Assembly (NCBI GenBank): GCA_029884275.1 | Contig: JAOUIC010000130.1 | Coordinates: 1-5,830, forward strand | Origin: Gemmatimonadota bacterium | Lineage (GTDB): Bacteria; Gemmatimonadota; Gemmatimonadetes; Gemmatimonadales; GWC2-71-9 | DNA length: 5,830 nt | Direction: 5' to 3' | Shown: in pieces, positions 3,826-5,830 of the stretch | How the letters are laid out: every line of letters starts with the position of its first letter | Numbering within the stretch: the stretch's first letter is position 1 | Translations under genes and position numbers: made by a program | The notes under the pieces: generated by a model | Database searches by the model: none | Told to the model about the DNA's origin: nothing | The model's input: only the letters and a program-made list of their open reading frames with translations

Positions 3826-5830
3826 ATGAGCCACGACAACCCCGCCAGCCCGACCGAAGCCGCCCCCCACCTCCTGCTTCGTACCGAACGGTTCATGAAG
3901 CGGCACCTCGGCCCGCGCCGCGAGGATGTCGAGGAGATGCTGCGGCAGCTCGGGTACGATTCCCTCGACGCCTTCATCGACGCCGTGGTGCCCGCGGACA
4001 TCCGTCTGCAGCGGCCGCTGGACCTCCCCCCCAACCGGAGCGAGCGGGAAGTGCTGGTGGCCCTCAGGGGCATCGCCGGGCAGAACCAGATGTTCCGCAG
4101 CTACATCGGCATGGGATACTCGGGGACCTTCACTCCCCAGGTGATCCAGCGGAACATCATGGAGAACCCGGGGTGGTACACCGCCTACACCCCGTACCAG
4201 GCCGAGATCGCCCAGGGACGGCTGGAGGCGCTGCTCAACTACCAGACCATGGTGGCGGACCTCACCGGGCTCCCCATCGCCAATGCCTCCCTGCTGGACG
4301 AGGGGACCGCCGCGGCGGAAGCGATGGCCCTCACCATCGCCGTGAAGAAGGTGAGCGGCACGCCGGCCTACCTGATCGACGAAGACTGCCATCCCCAGAC
4401 CATCGCCGTGGTGCGCACCCGGGCCTGGGCGCGCGGCGTGGAGATCCGCGTGGGACCGGCGGATGCGTTCGAGTTCGGGCCTGACGTGGCCGGGTGCCTG
4501 GTGCAGTACCCCGCGACCGATGGCGGCATCCGCGACTTCCGCCCGGTGTGCGAGCGGGCCCACCAGGCGGGCGCGCTGGTCACGGCGGCCACCGACCTGC
4601 TGGCGCTGACCATGCTCACCCCCCCGGGCGAATGGGGCGCCGACATCGCGGTCGGCAACAGCCAGCGCTTCGGCGTGCCGATGGGCTACGGCGGGCCGCA
4701 CGCGGCGTTCTTCGCCACCCGCGACGAGCACAAGCGGCACATGCCCGGGCGGATCATCGGTGTCTCGAAGGACACCAGCGGCCGGCTGGCGCTCCGCATG
4801 GCGCTCCAGACCCGGGAGCAGCACATCCGGCGCGACAAGGCGACCAGCAACGTCTGCACCGCGCAGGTGCTGCTCGCGGTCATGGCCAGCATGTATGCGG
4901 TGTATCATGGGCCCGACGGGATCCGCCGCATCGCCCAGCGGGTCCACATGCAGGCCACCCTGCTGGCCTCGGCCCTCCGCCGGCTGCGTTACCACCTGGT
5001 CCACGACCACTTCTTCGACACCGTCTGCGTCGAGGTCAAGGCCGCCAACCTGCCGCGCATTCTCGACGCCGCCCGCTCCCGGAAGATCAACCTCCGGGTG
5101 ATCGGCAACCGGCGCATCGCGATCGCGCTCGACGAGACCGTCTCCGTCGCCGACCTGTCCGACCTGATCTCGATCTTCTCGCTCGACGTGGCCCTGCCCT
5201 ACATGCTGGGGGACACCGGCGTCCATACCGAGCCGTCGATTCCCGAGGCGTTCAGCCGCACCTCGCCGTTCCTGACCCACCCGGTGTTCCACCGCTGCCA
5301 CAGCGAGACCGAGATGCTGCGCTACATCAAGCGCCTCGAGGTCAAGGACCTCTCGCTGACCGCGGCCATGATCCCGCTGGGCTCCTGCACCATGAAGCTC
5401 AACGCCACCACCGAGATGATGCCGGTGGGCTGGCGCGAGTTCAACCGGCTGCACCCCTTCGTGCCGCGCTCCCAGGCCCAGGGCTACCAGCAGCTGTTCG
5501 ACCAGCTGGAGTCCGCGCTGGCCGAGATCACCGGCTTCGCGAACGTGTCGATGCAGCCGAACGCCGGGAGCCAGGGGGAGTTCGCCGGCCTGCTGGTGAT
5601 CCGGAAGTACCACGAGCACCACGGGAACGCCCACCGGCGCACCTGCCTCAGCCCGATGTCAGCCCACGGCACCAACCCCGCCAGCGCCGTCATGGCCGGA
5701 CTCGAGGTCGTCCCGGTCGCCACCGATGCCCACGGCAACGTGGATGTCGCCGACCTGCGCGCCAAGGCGGTGAAGCACAGGGACACCCTCGCCTGCCTGA
5801 TGGTGACCTATCCTTCGACTCACGGCGTGT
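3826..5830 (+). CDS. gcvP: Glycine dehydrogenase (decarboxylating), P protein, 3' end cut by the window
   Basis: Pyridoxal-phosphate enzyme that decarboxylates glycine and passes the aminomethyl group to lipoylated GcvH. The frame stays open from the ATG to the window end, giving 668 codons of a family usually near 950 residues, so it is the long single-chain form. Landmarks are FMKRHLGP (23-30), SYIGMGYSGTFTPQVI (92-107), ENPGWYTAYTPYQAEIAQGRLEAL (from 113), LLDEGTAAAEAM (156-167), and the glycine-rich RFGVPMGYGGPHAAFFA (281-297). In the second half come THPVFHRCHSETEMLRY (484-500), PLGSCTMKLNAT (517-528), QPNAGSQGE (577-585) and SAHGTNPASA (612-621). The cofactor-binding lysine of the second half lies beyond the window, so activity cannot be confirmed. 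A few N-terminal residues precede the homology, which is normal. Only a weak ribosome site is visible. It lies 103 bases after gcvH, across a hairpin. Confidence 0.97.
   Translation, partial: MSHDNPASPTEAAPHLLLRTERFMKRHLGPRREDVEEMLRQLGYDSLDAFIDAVVPADIRLQRPLDLPPNRSEREVLVALRGIAGQNQMFRSYIGMGYSGTFTPQVIQRNIMENPGWYTAYTPYQAEIAQGRLEALLNYQTMVADLTGLPIANASLLDEGTAAAEAMALTIAVKKVSGTPAYLIDEDCHPQTIAVVRTRAWARGVEIRVGPADAFEFGPDVAGCLVQYPATDGGIRDFRPVCERAHQAGALVTAATDLLALTMLTPPGEWGADIAVGNSQRFGVPMGYGGPHAAFFATRDEHKRHMPGRIIGVSKDTSGRLALRMALQTREQHIRRDKATSNVCTAQVLLAVMASMYAVYHGPDGIRRIAQRVHMQATLLASALRRLRYHLVHDHFFDTVCVEVKAANLPRILDAARSRKINLRVIGNRRIAIALDETVSVADLSDLISIFSLDVALPYMLGDTGVHTEPSIPEAFSRTSPFLTHPVFHRCHSETEMLRYIKRLEVKDLSLTAAMIPLGSCTMKLNATTEMMPVGWREFNRLHPFVPRSQAQGYQQLFDQLESALAEITGFANVSMQPNAGSQGEFAGLLVIRKYHEHHGNAHRRTCLSPMSAHGTNPASAVMAGLEVVPVATDAHGNVDVADLRAKAVKHRDTLACLMVTYPSTHGV

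Noticed and set aside
3526..5634. A 702-codon open frame on the minus strand across gcvH and gcvP
   Set aside because: It is antisense to strongly recognisable GcvP, has His/Gly/Val/Arg-rich composition without domains, and is the usual mirror frame of GC-rich codon use.

Overview
This is a GC-rich bacterial window with five complete protein genes and the first two thirds of a sixth. Codons end mostly in G or C, two starts are GTG, and the intergenic gaps are short. The gene set and the DbpA-type domain on a decayed helicase would fit Gemmatimonadota or a similar GC-rich soil or sediment lineage. That placement is an inference from style and memory, not a measured assignment.

Layout. Bases 1-133 are an upstream region with no gene that can be supported. 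Bases 134-1600 (+) encode a protein laid out like a DEAD-box RNA helicase, but every catalytic motif has been replaced, while a good DbpA-type RNA-binding domain remains at the C-terminus. This is the least ordinary gene here. Bases 1597-1884 (-) encode an HU-type DNA-binding protein that meets the pseudo-helicase tail to tail, with overlapping stop codons. From a shared upstream region of about 130 bases, HU is read leftward and a type II thymidine kinase (tdk, 2018-2623, +) rightward, each with a recognisable promoter. A near-perfect 28-base palindrome sits at the tdk stop codon. It is followed by dephospho-CoA kinase (coaE, 2674-3279, +), then gcvH (3333-3722, +) with its own promoter-like site, a hairpin, and gcvP (3826 to the window end, +).

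Function. HU compacts DNA, tdk salvages thymidine for DNA synthesis, and coaE makes the last step of coenzyme A. gcvH and gcvP are the lipoyl carrier and the decarboxylase of the glycine cleavage system, which feeds one-carbon units to folate, the same pool used for thymidylate synthesis. The T and L proteins of that system are not in the window. The rightward run tdk-coaE-gcvH-gcvP is collinear, but the palindrome, the internal promoter and the hairpin suggest it is expressed as several partly separate units.

No RNA gene, CRISPR array, insertion sequence or phage gene was seen. The best candidate for something under-described is the ATPase-dead DEAD-box-like protein that keeps its RNA-binding domain.
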